DNA of 64,000 nucleotides from Actinomycetospora soli (GTDB lineage: Bacteria; Actinomycetota; Actinomycetes; Mycobacteriales; Pseudonocardiaceae): contig NZ_JAJNDA010000007.1 of the NCBI RefSeq assembly GCF_021026295.1, positions 62,001 to 126,000 on the forward strand. Reading direction: 5' to 3'. The notes beneath the pieces were generated by a model. It did not search any database, was not told the origin of the DNA, and was given only the letters and a program-made list of their open reading frames with translations. The position numbers and the translations under genes are program-made. Below, piece after piece: positions 8,876-18,003 of the stretch (positions are counted from its first letter, which is position 1; each line of letters opens with the position of its first letter).

Positions 8876-10597
8876 TCACCCCGGGAGGAGCGCCTCGGGG
8901 ATGTCCACGACCCTGGAACGCAGGTATTCGCCCAGCCCCTTGGCCTGGGCGTCCGGTCGGGTGGTCGATGCGACCCCCTCGCCCAACAGGCCGTGCACCA
9001 CGACGTTCAGGGCACGCAGGTTGGGGAGTTCGAAGCGCTCGATGTCGAGCTCGGCAGCTTCCGGACCCAGGAGGATCCGGAGACGTTCCACCGTGAGGTG
9101 GTCGGCCGCCCATGCGTAGGCGGCGTCGTCACGGGCCCACAGTCCGACGTTGGCGTCCCCGCCCTTGTCGCCGGAGCGGGCACCGAGGATCGTGCCCAGA
9201 GGTAGGGGGAGCGACGGGCCGCCCCCGTCGTGTCGCGGTGCTGGCGGGACCGGGCGCCGGACCACCTGGTCCGACGTCGGCGGATCGGAGACGACCAGAC
9301 GTTCGTCGTCGGGGAGGACGACGGTCTGCTCGACGGCGCTCCGGGGAATGCGGGCGGGTCGGTAGATCCCGTACGCGGACTCGGCGGTCGGGGGGCTGGT
9401 CGTGTGGAATCCCGCGTATCCGGCCAGAGCCATCTCCATGATGGTGTTCGAGAAGGCTCGGCCGACCCGACGCCGATCGGGGTCCTTCACCGTCACCCGC
9501 AGGTGGGCGGTCGCGCGGTCGTTGCCCGGGGCATCAGGGGTGTCGAAACGCAGCAGCCGGAAGTCGAGCTCGGCGACCGTGTCGCGACCACCGAGGAGGT
9601 CGACCAACTGCTGCTCGGCGTAGGCGGCCTTCGCCTCGATGTCCAGACCGGTGAGCACCATGGTCATGGAGTTGCGATAGCCACCCGCCTCGTTCAGGGC
9701 CACCTTGAGTGTCGTCGGCGGTGGACTCCCCACGGTGCCCGAGAGCTCGACCCGGTCGGGGCCGACCTGGCGGAGCTCCACCGCGTCGAAGTGCGCGGTG
9801 ACGTCGGGACCGACGTACGCCGGCCCGGCGATCTCGTACAACAGTTGAGCCGTCACCGTTCCGATCGACACGAGCCCCCCGGTCCCGGGGTGCTTCGTGA
9901 TGACCGAGGAACCGTCCTGGGCGACCTCCGCGATCGGGAAGCCCGGGTAACGGCGGTCGGTGATCTCGGTGAGGAAGGGGTAGTTGCCGCCCGTGGCCTG
10001 CGCGCCGCACTCGATGACGTGGCCGGCGGCCACTGCACCGGCCAGGCGGTCCCAGTCCTCCCGATGCCATCCGTGCCACCAGGCCGCAGGACCGACCACG
10101 AGCGAGGCGTCCGTGACGCGACCGGTCACGACGACGTCGGCGCCCGCAGCGAGCGCCTCGGCGATTCCCCAGCCCCCCAGGTAGGCGTTGGCCGACACCG
10201 TCCGGTCGTCGTCGGCGGCCGGCTCGACGGAGGCCAGGTTCCCGCGGAGATCGTCACCCTCGACATGGGCGATCATGGCGGGGATGCCGCGGGAGTCCGC
10301 GAGCTCGCGGAGGGCGTGGGCGAGCCCGGCAGGATTCAGGCCGCCAGCGTTGGCGACCACCCGGATGCCGCGTTCCACACATGTCCCGAGTACCTGTTCC
10401 ATCTGGGTCAGGAACGTGCGGGCGTACCCCGCCGAGGGGTCCTTGGCCTGGGCCTTCGCGAGGATGAGCATCGTGAGCTCGGCCAGGTAGTCCCCACAGA
10501 GGACGTCGATCGGGCCGCCGTCGACCATCTCCCGGGCGGCGTGGAGCCGGTCGCCGTAGAAGCCGGAACAATTGCCGATCCGCACCGGGCGAGTCAC
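8876..10597 (-). CDS. AtuA-family (acyclic terpene utilisation) protein
   Basis: 573 residues from GTG 10597, with AAGGAGG four bases upstream; the stop of the preceding gene overlaps the start as GTGA. The N-terminal part has the family pattern RIGNCSGFYGDRLHAA and GGPIDVLCGDYLAE, followed by the large DUF1446-type domain; the last 110 residues, from LGTILGARSGDKGGDANVG, match the small C-terminal domain found in full-length AtuA. AtuA is needed for citronellol and geraniol catabolism in Pseudomonas, but its reaction is unknown. It is the last gene of the seven-gene minus-strand operon. Confidence 0.88.
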   Translation of the reverse strand: MTRPVRIGNCSGFYGDRLHAAREMVDGGPIDVLCGDYLAELTMLILAKAQAKDPSAGYARTFLTQMEQVLGTCVERGIRVVANAGGLNPAGLAHALRELADSRGIPAMIAHVEGDDLRGNLASVEPAADDDRTVSANAYLGGWGIAEALAAGADVVVTGRVTDASLVVGPAAWWHGWHREDWDRLAGAVAAGHVIECGAQATGGNYPFLTEITDRRYPGFPIAEVAQDGSSVITKHPGTGGLVSIGTVTAQLLYEIAGPAYVGPDVTAHFDAVELRQVGPDRVELSGTVGSPPPTTLKVALNEAGGYRNSMTMVLTGLDIEAKAAYAEQQLVDLLGGRDTVAELDFRLLRFDTPDAPGNDRATAHLRVTVKDPDRRRVGRAFSNTIMEMALAGYAGFHTTSPPTAESAYGIYRPARIPRSAVEQTVVLPDDERLVVSDPPTSDQVVRRPVPPAPRHDGGGPSLPLPLGTILGARSGDKGGDANVGLWARDDAAYAWAADHLTVERLRILLGPEAAELDIERFELPNLRALNVVVHGLLGEGVASTTRPDAQAKGLGEYLRSRVVDIPEALLPG

Positions 10598-11406
10598 GGG
10601 GCCTCCTTCGAGAACTGACCGGGGGCGCGGCCCGCACCCGGAGGACCCGCGAACGACTGGGCGATCGAGAGCCATTCGTCGGCGACCGCACCCCGTGCCA
10701 CCAGCGTCGTGTCGTCCCGGTGGCGCCTCTGCGTCACGAGCAGAGCGAAGTCCAGTGCCGAACCGGTGACGCTGTCCGACGCGTCCGCCGGCCCCCACGT
10801 CCACGCGCTGCCGTCCGGCGCGGTCAGCTCCACACGGACCGGGTGGGTATTGACCTCGCGGTCGTGCGCGAGATAGCTGAAGGCCCGTGCCCCGACCCCG
10901 ATGTGCACGACGTGGCGCAACCGCGCTGTCGGTGTGCGCGTCGTGAGGAGCGCGTCGGCGACGTCCTGTCCGTGGGCCCAGGTCTCCATGAGGCGGGCGG
11001 TCAAGGAGGAGGCCGCACTCATGGACGGGCCGAACCACGGCACTCTCCGCGCCGGATCGAGGACGGCGAACGTGTCCGACAAGGTGTTACGCGCACGGTC
11101 GAACCAGGCGAGCACCGCAGTTCCAGGGAGATGCTGATGATCGCGGGCGACGCTGTCGGGCGTGACATGGCCGGACAGGAGATCGGCCACCAGCTCGGAC
11201 GTGAACCGCTCCGGGGCCGCGGCCGAGAGCAGGGCGGCGTCGTCGAAGAAGGCCAGGTGGGTGATCTGATCCCGGATGGACCAGCTGTCGGCGGGTGAGG
11301 GGAGATCCCAACCGCCGGGCCCTTCCGGCAGGTCGACGAGGAGCCTGCGGAGCTCGGCCGTCTCGGCCCGGAGGTCCTGCACGAGGTCGGCCATGCCTAC
11401 GGCCAC
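10594..11406 (-). CDS. MDMPI/DinB-fold protein of the TIGR03084 type
   Basis: 270 residues. Start GTG 11406 is chosen because AAAGGA lies 7 nt upstream; ATG 11394 is the alternative and has no ribosome site. The N-terminal four-helix domain carries the putative metal-binding histidines in DQITHLAFFDD and ETWAHGQDV, as in mycothiol-dependent maleylpyruvate isomerase relatives. The C-terminal domain contains a run around VELTAPDGSAWTWG. Function of the subgroup is unknown; association with acyl-CoA catabolic genes is seen here. Overlaps AtuA by 4 nt and is separated from the hydratase by 1 nt. Confidence 0.85.
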   Translation of the reverse strand: MAVGMADLVQDLRAETAELRRLLVDLPEGPGGWDLPSPADSWSIRDQITHLAFFDDAALLSAAAPERFTSELVADLLSGHVTPDSVARDHQHLPGTAVLAWFDRARNTLSDTFAVLDPARRVPWFGPSMSAASSLTARLMETWAHGQDVADALLTTRTPTARLRHVVHIGVGARAFSYLAHDREVNTHPVRVELTAPDGSAWTWGPADASDSVTGSALDFALLVTQRRHRDDTTLVARGAVADEWLSIAQSFAGPPGAGRAPGQFSKEAP

Positions 11407-11407
11407 G

Positions 11408-12205
11408 TCATCGTCCTTTCCAGACGGGGGTTCGTTTCTGGCGGAATGCCAGCGGCCCCTCCTGCGCGTCCTCGCTGCGATAAACGGGTTCCCACAATCG
11501 TTCGGCCGCGTCGTAGGCCTGTTCGAGCGGGAGGTGCGCGGAGAGGTAGGCAGTACGTTTCGAGGCGAGCACCGAGAGCGGTGCGTTCGCGGCGATGCGC
11601 ATCGCCAACGCCTGCGTGTGACGGCGAAGGTCGGCAGCAGGCACCACGTCGTTCACGAGGCCGACCTCCCGCGCTCGCTCCGCGTCCAGCGGATCGCCCG
11701 TGAGCAGGATCTGGAGGGCGACGCGCGGTGGGACGAGCCACGACAACGGCGCGGCCCAGGGCGACCCGCGGCCGACCCGCACCTCGCTCACGGCGAAAGT
11801 CGCGTGTTCGGCGGCCACCACGAGGTCGCACTGCTGGGCCAGGAGGAAGCCTCCCGCGTAGGCGATCCCGTTGACCGCGGCGATCGTGGGCTTGGCGACC
11901 TCGATGTTGCGACCGAACTGCGGCGCGAAGTCCGGTGGCGGCACCGTGAGGCCGGTCTCGGACATCTCCTTGAGGTCACCTCCTGCGCAAAAGGCCTTGT
12001 CGCCGGCGCCCGTGAGCACCAGCACTCGCGCCTCGTCGTCGGCATTGAAGCGATGCACGGCGTCGAAGAGACCGTCCCGCGCCGCGCGATTCAGCGCATT
12101 TCTCGCTTCCGGACGGTCGATGGTGACCCAGGCGACGCCGTCCGCGCGCTCGTAGTGCACCGCTTCGTCCGTCGTGGACCGGGCGTCGTCGGCTCGATCG
12201 CTCAT
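11408..12205 (-). CDS. Enoyl-CoA hydratase/isomerase family protein
   Basis: 265 residues from ATG 12205. Adds water to a trans-2-enoyl-CoA in beta-oxidation. The oxyanion-hole segments are visible as DKAFCAGGDLKEM and AYAGGFLLAQQCDLV. In the second active-site helix the usual glutamates read VGRGSPWAAPLSW, so one of the two catalytic acids may be replaced and isomerase or lyase activity is possible. The longer upstream frame is antisense noise to the aldehyde dehydrogenase. Its start codon overlaps the stop of the aldehyde dehydrogenase gene (TGATG). Confidence 0.9.
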   Translation of the reverse strand: MSDRADDARSTTDEAVHYERADGVAWVTIDRPEARNALNRAARDGLFDAVHRFNADDEARVLVLTGAGDKAFCAGGDLKEMSETGLTVPPPDFAPQFGRNIEVAKPTIAAVNGIAYAGGFLLAQQCDLVVAAEHATFAVSEVRVGRGSPWAAPLSWLVPPRVALQILLTGDPLDAERAREVGLVNDVVPAADLRRHTQALAMRIAANAPLSVLASKRTAYLSAHLPLEQAYDAAERLWEPVYRSEDAQEGPLAFRQKRTPVWKGR

Positions 12206-13590
12206 CAGAACAACCGTCGCAGCAGTCGTTCCACCCGCGGGGTGTACGGAGGGTAGACGAAACGTGGATCGGGCCTCTCCGGCTTGGACAGCACGGCCTT
12301 GCGATGGCTCAGGGCCGCGAACCCCCACTTGCCGTGGTAGGCACCCATACCGCTGCGCCCGACCCCACCGAAGGGCAGGTGCGGGACGAGACAGTGCATC
12401 GCGGCGTGGTTCACCACCACACCGCCCGAACTGGTCTCCGCGAGGACCCGTTCCCGTTCCCTCGCCGATCCGGAGAACAGGTAGAGGCCGAGGGGCTTGG
12501 GGCGGGCCGTGACGAAGGCGATCGCTACGTCCAGGGACGGCACACCGAGCACGGGCAGGATGGGACCGAAGATCTCCTCCTGCATGAGCGCGGACGAGGG
12601 GTCCGGGTCAGCCACGATGGTCGGTGCGATCGAGGGTGGGTCGTCGAGCACCGACCCGCCGAGGACGACCCGTCCGCCGTGTCCGTCGAGAAGTCGCTCG
12701 AGGCGTCCCAGGTGGCGGGAGTCGATCACCCGCTGCATCGACGTCTCCTCGGACCGGAACTCGGTGACCACGGAGACGAGACGGTCGAGGAGGGGCTCCC
12801 GGAGGTCCTCCTGCACCAGGACGTAGTCGGGGGCGATACAGGTCTGTCCCGAGTTGAGCAGCTTGACCCACGCCAGTCGTCGGGCGGCGACGTCGAGATC
12901 GGCCTCGCCGGTCACGATCGCCGGACTCTTGCCGCCCAGCTCCAGCGTCACCGGCGTCAGCGATTCTGCCGCAGCCCGCATCACGTGGGTGGCGATCTCG
13001 GGACCACTGGTGAAGAAGACGTGATCGACACCCTGCGCGATGACCGCCTGCGTCACCGAGGCCGCACCCTCGACGACGGCGATGGCGTCCGGGTCGAGGT
13101 AGCGGGGCAACAGTTCCGCCATCGTGGCCGCGCTCGACGGTGCGTGCTCGGAAGGTTTGAGGATCACGGTGTTGCCGGCGGCAAGGGCTGCGATCATCGG
13201 ACCGAGCGAGAGGTAGAACGGGTAGTTCCACGGGGCGATGACGAGAACGGTCCCGAGTGGCTCGTACTGGTAGAACGCGCGACCCGGCATCATGCTCAGC
13301 GGAAGTCCGGTGTGCCGTCGCCGCATCCAGGACCGCAGCCGTCTCCGCGCGTACTCGGCTTCGCCGCGGGTGGAGGCGATGTCTCCCAACCACGACTCGT
13401 GGCGACCTCGTCCGAGGTCAGCCGCGAGCGCCGAGACGATTCGCTCTGTTTCCTCGTCCAGCAGCCGGATCAGAGCGGCCAGCTGAGCCAGGCGCCAGGC
13501 CAGGCCGCGCGTACGACCGCCGTCGAAGGTCCGGCGTAGGCGTGCGAGTTCGCTCTCCACGATCGTTGGATCGCCGACGGTGCGAGACAT
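12205..13590 (-). CDS. Aldehyde dehydrogenase, class 3 type
   Basis: 461 residues, the short length typical of the ALDH3/CalB branch that handles fatty and terpenoid aldehydes. NAD(P)-binding segment IAPWNYPFYLSLGP, catalytic glutamate in ELGGKSP, catalytic cysteine in NSGQTCIAPDYV. It would oxidise the aldehyde made by the alcohol dehydrogenase two genes upstream to an acid for the ligase. Located 20 nt after the ligase gene, and coupled to the hydratase gene downstream. Confidence 0.93.
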   Translation of the reverse strand: MSRTVGDPTIVESELARLRRTFDGGRTRGLAWRLAQLAALIRLLDEETERIVSALAADLGRGRHESWLGDIASTRGEAEYARRRLRSWMRRRHTGLPLSMMPGRAFYQYEPLGTVLVIAPWNYPFYLSLGPMIAALAAGNTVILKPSEHAPSSAATMAELLPRYLDPDAIAVVEGAASVTQAVIAQGVDHVFFTSGPEIATHVMRAAAESLTPVTLELGGKSPAIVTGEADLDVAARRLAWVKLLNSGQTCIAPDYVLVQEDLREPLLDRLVSVVTEFRSEETSMQRVIDSRHLGRLERLLDGHGGRVVLGGSVLDDPPSIAPTIVADPDPSSALMQEEIFGPILPVLGVPSLDVAIAFVTARPKPLGLYLFSGSARERERVLAETSSGGVVVNHAAMHCLVPHLPFGGVGRSGMGAYHGKWGFAALSHRKAVLSKPERPDPRFVYPPYTPRVERLLRRLF

Positions 13591-13610
13591 CTCGGTCCTC
13601 GCTCCCGTGC

Positions 13611-15239
13611 TCAGCGGCTCTGCTCGACGGCGAGTTCACCGTCGGCGAATCGGCGCCGCAGCACCTTCTTGTCGTACTTCCCGGTGCCCGTCAGCGGAAC
13701 CTCCTCGACGAAGGTCCACGAGTCGGGCAGCCACCACTTGGCCACCCGCCCGGTGAGGTATCGGCGCAGGTCACCGGCCGACACCGTGGACCCCGGCCGT
13801 CGGACGACGGCGGCCAGCGGCCGCTCCTGCCACTTCTCGTCCGGGATCGCGACGACCGCGGCCTGGTGCACCTCGGGATGCCCGACGATCTCGTTCTCCA
13901 GGGCCACCGACGAGATCCATTCGCCTCCGGACTTGATGACGTCCTTCGCCCGGTCGGTGAGCGTGACGAACTGCTCCTGGTTCACGACACCGACGTCTCC
14001 GGTGCGGAGCCACCCGTCGTCGAACTTCTCCGCATCCTCGTCGCCGTAGTAGGAGGCCGTCACCCACGGGCCCCGCACCTGGATCTCGCCGACGGATGTG
14101 CCGTCGTGCGGCTGCGGGCGGCCGTCGTCGTCGACCAGGCGTACTTCGACGCCCGCGACCGGTCGACCCTGGGTGCAGCGCAGGTCCATCTGGCCCGAGG
14201 CGTCGACCGACGACGGCGGGAGTGCGACGGTGGCGAGCGGTGACGTCTCGGTCATCCCCCAGGCCTGGACGATCGTCACCCCACGCTCGTCGAAGGCTTC
14301 CATCAACGATCGAGGAACGGCCGACCCACCGCATGCCACGAATCGGATCGAGCTGATGTCCCGGTCGGGATGGTCCTCGAGGTGACCGAGGATGTCGTGC
14401 CAGATCGTCGGAACGGCTCCAGACATGGTCGGCCGCTCGTGCTCGATCATCTCCACCAGCGGTGCGGCCTGGAGGAACGGGCCCGGCAGCAGCAGCCCGG
14501 CACCACTCATCATGCAGGCGTAGGGAATCCCCCATGCGTTGGCGTGGAACATGGGCACGATCGCGAGGACGGTGTCGTCGAACCCGATGCCGAGCGCATT
14601 GCTGGTGCACGCGGCCTGCGAGTGGAGCCAGATCGACCGGTGGCTGTAGACGACACCCTTCGGTGCCGCCGTGGTGCCGCTGGTGTAGCACATCGCGGCG
14701 GCCGCACGTTCGTCGAGGTCGGGCCAGTCGAAGGACGGCGAGGAGCCGGCCAGGACGTCGTCGTAGCGCAGAATCTGCTTCCCGGCCCCGTCGAGGACCG
14801 AGGTGTCGCCCTCGCCCGCCACCAGCACGGTGTGCACGGTCGGCATCGCCGGCAGGGCGGGGGCCAACAGACGTAGCAGCGAGCCGTCGACGATGAGGAC
14901 GCTGTCCTCGGCGTGGGTCGCGACGTAAGACAGTTGGGCCGGGGGCAGCCGGAGGTTCAACGTGTGGAGCACCGCACCCATCGACGGGATGCCCGCATAC
15001 GCGTCGAGGTGCTCCTGGTTGCTCCACTGCAGGGTGCCGACCCGCTGATCCCCGGTCACCCCGAGTTCGCGCAGACCGTTCGCCAACCGGGCTGCACGCT
15101 CTGCGGTCTGGCGATAGGACACCCGGCGGAAGTCCGTCGGCGAGACGGCGGTGACGACCTCGCGGTCCGGATGGACCCGGGCGGCGTGGGTGACGATCTC
15201 GCCGACGGTCAGGGGGCGGTCCTGCATCGTGCTGCGCAT
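13611..15239 (-). CDS. Medium/long-chain acyl-CoA synthetase (AMP-forming)
   Basis: 542 residues from ATG 15239, with GAGGA five to six bases before it; ATG 15227 is an alternative. The AMP-binding motif YTSGTTAAPKGV, the motif QAWGMTETSP, the hinge near KDVIKSGGEWISS and the catalytic lysine in LTGTGKYDKK are all present. The pattern of NTLNLRL near the start and SGGEWISS is that of the FadD/AlkK-like medium-chain group. A second CoA ligase besides the one at 2037, so two acids may be activated by this region. The open frame continues far upstream only because it runs antiparallel-free through the next gene; that part is not coding. Confidence 0.93.
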   Translation of the reverse strand: MRSTMQDRPLTVGEIVTHAARVHPDREVVTAVSPTDFRRVSYRQTAERAARLANGLRELGVTGDQRVGTLQWSNQEHLDAYAGIPSMGAVLHTLNLRLPPAQLSYVATHAEDSVLIVDGSLLRLLAPALPAMPTVHTVLVAGEGDTSVLDGAGKQILRYDDVLAGSSPSFDWPDLDERAAAAMCYTSGTTAAPKGVVYSHRSIWLHSQAACTSNALGIGFDDTVLAIVPMFHANAWGIPYACMMSGAGLLLPGPFLQAAPLVEMIEHERPTMSGAVPTIWHDILGHLEDHPDRDISSIRFVACGGSAVPRSLMEAFDERGVTIVQAWGMTETSPLATVALPPSSVDASGQMDLRCTQGRPVAGVEVRLVDDDGRPQPHDGTSVGEIQVRGPWVTASYYGDEDAEKFDDGWLRTGDVGVVNQEQFVTLTDRAKDVIKSGGEWISSVALENEIVGHPEVHQAAVVAIPDEKWQERPLAAVVRRPGSTVSAGDLRRYLTGRVAKWWLPDSWTFVEEVPLTGTGKYDKKVLRRRFADGELAVEQSR

Positions 15240-15277
15240 CGGCGTCCTCGGCGGTGCTCGGTCGGCGGAACGGCGGA

Positions 15278-16384
15278 TCAGTACCGGATCAGGCCGCGGA
15301 TGTTGCGCCCCTCGCGCATGTCCTCGTAGCCCTGGTTGATGTCCTCGAGGCGGTACTCGCGGGTGATGAGTTCGTCGATCTTGAGGAGGCCCGCGTTGTA
15401 GAGCTCGAGCAGCCGAGGCACGTCGTGCTGCGCATTGGACGAGCCGTAGAGCGCGCCGCGAATCTGCTTCTCGTACAGGGTGATGTCGAGCAGGGAGGCC
15501 GTGATGGTCTCCTCCTCCGGGTGCCCGATGGCCGTGATGATGACCCGCCCGCGCTTCCCCACCAGCGCGAGCGCCGGGGCGGTGTACGACCCCTCCGCGA
15601 CGTCGGTGGCGATGATGCACGCCTCCGCCATCTGACCGCGGGTCAGCCTGCTGACGAGTTCCCAGGCGGCATCGGCCGACTCGGCCACGTGGGTCGCACC
15701 GAACTCGAGGGCGCGCTCCCGCTTGAAGGCCACCGGGTCGACGGCGATGACGTACCGGGCCCCTGCGATCCGGGCGCCCTGCACGGCGTTGACGCCGATG
15801 CCTCCGACGCCGAGCACGACCACCGTGTCCCCGGCCTTCACCTCCGCGGTCCGGACCGCGCTGCCGTAGCCGGTGGGAATGCCACAACCGACGAGAGCCG
15901 CCTTGTCGAGCGCGGTCCCGTCGTCCACCTTCACGACCGAGGCGGTGGGTACCACGGTGTACTCGGAGAAGGTGCCCAGGAGACACATCTGTCCGAGGTC
16001 CTCGCCGCGAGCGTGGAAACGGTGGGTGCCGTCGAGCTGGGGGCCCATCATGAGCGCAGCGCCGAGGTCGCAGACGTTGGTCATCCCGCGCACGCAGTAG
16101 GAGCAGTGCCCGCAGGAGGGGAGAAAGGTGAGGACGACCGAGTCGCCCACCTCGATGTCGGTCACCCCCTCGCCGACCTCGACGACCTTGCCGGCGCCCT
16201 CGTGTCCGCCGACGACCGGGAGTGGGAACGGCAGGTCTCCGGTGACGAGGTGCTCGTCGGAATGGCAGAGCCCGCTGGCCGTCAGCTTGACCAGGACCTC
16301 GCCGGACTCCGGCGGGTCCAGTTCGACCTCCTCGACCTCCCACTTCCCACCCAGTTCCCACAGGACGGCTGCACGGGTCTTCAC
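15278..16384 (-). CDS. NDMA-type zinc alcohol dehydrogenase
   Basis: 368 residues from GTG 16384. Oxidises primary alcohols; members of this actinobacterial group hold NAD tightly and are re-oxidised in vitro by nitrosodimethylaniline, and in vivo by mycofactocin-linked acceptors (family knowledge). Catalytic zinc ligands lie in GLCHSDEH and GGHEGAG, the structural zinc loop is CGHCSYCVRGMTNVC, and the dinucleotide motif is GVGGIGVNAVQG. First oxidative step of the operon, with aldehyde dehydrogenase and ligase following it in order. Confidence 0.92.
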   Translation of the reverse strand: MKTRAAVLWELGGKWEVEEVELDPPESGEVLVKLTASGLCHSDEHLVTGDLPFPLPVVGGHEGAGKVVEVGEGVTDIEVGDSVVLTFLPSCGHCSYCVRGMTNVCDLGAALMMGPQLDGTHRFHARGEDLGQMCLLGTFSEYTVVPTASVVKVDDGTALDKAALVGCGIPTGYGSAVRTAEVKAGDTVVVLGVGGIGVNAVQGARIAGARYVIAVDPVAFKRERALEFGATHVAESADAAWELVSRLTRGQMAEACIIATDVAEGSYTAPALALVGKRGRVIITAIGHPEEETITASLLDITLYEKQIRGALYGSSNAQHDVPRLLELYNAGLLKIDELITREYRLEDINQGYEDMREGRNIRGLIRY

Positions 16385-16423
16385 GGTCGTCTGCTCCCTC
16401 GTCCGATGTCGATGGTGGTCGTG

Positions 16424-16834
16424 CTATGCGTTGAGCAGGTCGGTACGGCCGCGCTCCTCGAGCAGGCGGCGGTATTCCGGAAAGAGTTCCTTGGACATCG
16501 GGATCAACTTCAATAATCTCGGCGTCGACCCCTTGGCCCTGACCGTGCCCTTCGCCAGGGCCATGGCCAGGTTGACCTTGCCCAGCCAGAACCGGTTCCC
16601 GGTGTCGGCGGACATGTGGAGTTCGACCGTCGGTGTCGCGACGGAGGCGCGCCCGGTCTCGACGGTCTCCGCCGGCATGTCGACGGTGACCACTGCGTCC
16701 GGATCGGTGTAGTGGATGCGGAGAACGACGCCGGAGGCCGCGAGCTTCTCCGAGAGCCCGTCCTTCTTCGTGCCGATCCGGAAGATCTCGCCCAGATACT
16801 CGTAGACCTCGGATTCGTCCGCGAAGACACCCAT
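16424..16834 (-). CDS. SCP2-like sterol/lipid-carrier domain protein
   Basis: 136 residues, about one SCP2 domain. The alternating beta pattern VVLRIHYTDPDAVVTVDMP and VELHMSADTGNRFWLGKVN followed by a helix and GTVRAKGS is characteristic of SCP2 folds, which bind lipids or CoA esters in the cytoplasm. First gene of the operon and 40 nt from the dehydrogenase gene. GAGGAG lies 9 nt before ATG 16834. It may present a hydrophobic substrate to the pathway enzymes (inference). Confidence 0.8.
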   Translation of the reverse strand: MGVFADESEVYEYLGEIFRIGTKKDGLSEKLAASGVVLRIHYTDPDAVVTVDMPAETVETGRASVATPTVELHMSADTGNRFWLGKVNLAMALAKGTVRAKGSTPRLLKLIPMSKELFPEYRRLLEERGRTDLLNA

Positions 16835-16880
16835 CGATCGTGCTCCTCCTCGTGTGACAGGCAGTGTTCTGACAGAGGGT

Positions 16881-16922
16881 GGCGGCCCCTCCCCGCCCCC
16901 TTCGCCTCGGGGAGGGGCCGCC
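16881..16922 (-). promoter_or_regulatory. 15-bp perfect hairpin in the leader of the catabolic operon
   Basis: GGCGGCCCCTCCCCG (16881-16895) is the exact reverse complement of 16908-16922, with a 12-nt loop. If transcription starts near 17082 the hairpin lies in the 5' leader, 47 nt before the SCP2-like start codon. There is no T-tract. It may be an attenuator, an RNA-stability element or a terminator of upstream transcription. Confidence 0.5.
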
Positions 16923-17088
16923 CGGGCAGGTCAACTCGGGCGCTGCGCTCCCTGACGCACGCTCTACCTCACGGGCCGCCCGCTACCCGGGACCGTGCTA
17001 GTTCGGCGGTGAGACGGGAGCGGCGGGTCCCGCCCATCGCCTGCTCCCGCCGTCACCCGGTGTGGCGGTCGCTCGCGGGCCTCGGCTC

Positions 17089-17143
17089 AGCTTGGACAGG
17101 ACACGCGGACGTGTCAAGACGCAATACGCTTCGATGTCCATTT
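17089..17143 (-). promoter_or_regulatory. Promoter and operator-like boxes for the minus-strand catabolic operon
   Basis: Read on the minus strand: AAATGGACA (17143-17135), 14 nt, GTCTTGAC (17120-17113) containing the -35 TTGACA (17117-17112), 17 nt, then CAAGCT as -10 (17094-17089). Between -35 and -10 there is a perfect dyad GACACG-4-CGTGTC (17100-17115). The same ATGGACA-14-GTCTTGAC arrangement occurs on the plus strand at 18635-18663, which argues for a shared regulator. The rest of 16835-17234 holds the leader hairpin and no gene. Confidence 0.5.
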
Positions 17144-17234
17144 ATGCGGCGGGGTCGGGGTTGACCACCCGCATGCTCCGCGGTTGGGAGTCGGCATCCC
17201 GCTCCACGACGTCACCAACGGGAGGGGGCGGTGG

Positions 17235-17864
17235 TCAGGGGTTCGCGGTAGAGGTCCGCTCAGCGTGCGCGACGTACCGGGAGATGAGGACGGCGATGTG
17301 CGTCGCGACATGGTCGTTCTCGTGCAGAGGAAGGACCACGTGACTGATGGCGAGTCGCGTCGCGGTCTCGGCAGCATCGCGTGCCACAGTCGCGGGGAGG
17401 TCGGGATGGGCGCGCACCACGACCTCGGCCAGGCGCTCGCGCGCGATGTGCACGATCGGTCCCGCGTCGATGGTGAGCAGGGGGAGGAGGTCATCCCGTC
17501 CGTCGGCTGTGAGGATGGACTTGAGCAGCGGGTCGCCGGCTGCGGTGTCGAGCGTGTAGGCGATAGCGGCCCGCCACTGTTCGAAGACGTCGTTGCTCCC
17601 GGCAAGGGCTGTCTCGACGCCGTCGAGGAAGCGTTCGGTCAGCCTGAGGACAAGCGCCTGGGCGAGCCCGTGCTTGTTGGTGAAGGCGTTGTACAAGGTC
17701 TGTCGGCTCACCCCGAGGCGTACTGCCACCGTCTGGACCTGCAAGCCCTCCCAGCCGTGGGTTGCAACCTCGTCCGCCGCCACGTCGAGCGCAGCTTCCA
17801 TCATCTTCAACCGACCGCGGTCGTCCGGTGCGCGCACAGCAACACGATAGGCGGCGCGGACCAC
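17235..17864 (-). CDS. TetR-family transcriptional regulator
   Basis: 209 residues. Helix-turn-helix with VQTVAVRLGVSRQTLYNAF followed by a helical ligand domain containing a TetR_C type segment (LLPLLTIDAGPIVHIARERL). ATG at about residue 21 (KMMEAALD) is an internal alternative start. It stands between the catabolic operon promoter (17.1 kb) and the second, divergent TetR gene. A natural candidate to control the boxes at 17089-17143 (inference). Confidence 0.87.
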   Translation of the reverse strand: MVRAAYRVAVRAPDDRGRLKMMEAALDVAADEVATHGWEGLQVQTVAVRLGVSRQTLYNAFTNKHGLAQALVLRLTERFLDGVETALAGSNDVFEQWRAAIAYTLDTAAGDPLLKSILTADGRDDLLPLLTIDAGPIVHIARERLAEVVVRAHPDLPATVARDAAETATRLAISHVVLPLHENDHVATHIAVLISRYVAHAERTSTANP

Positions 17865-18003
17865 GCAAGGGGCGGAGAGCGAGGGCCTCGGTACCCGTGG
17901 GGGGTCTCCGTCGCCTGCGCGTCAGCTCGGTCGCAACTAACCTGTGCGCAGCTGGATCGGGCCAGGCGCGGTGTCCGGGCAGATCGAACGACGGGGAGCG
18001 GAT

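Noticed and set aside
13611-16934. 1107-codon open frame on the minus strand
   Set aside because: Only the part from 15239 is coding (acyl-CoA synthetase); the upstream part is an Arg/Gly-rich out-of-frame reading of the alcohol dehydrogenase gene.
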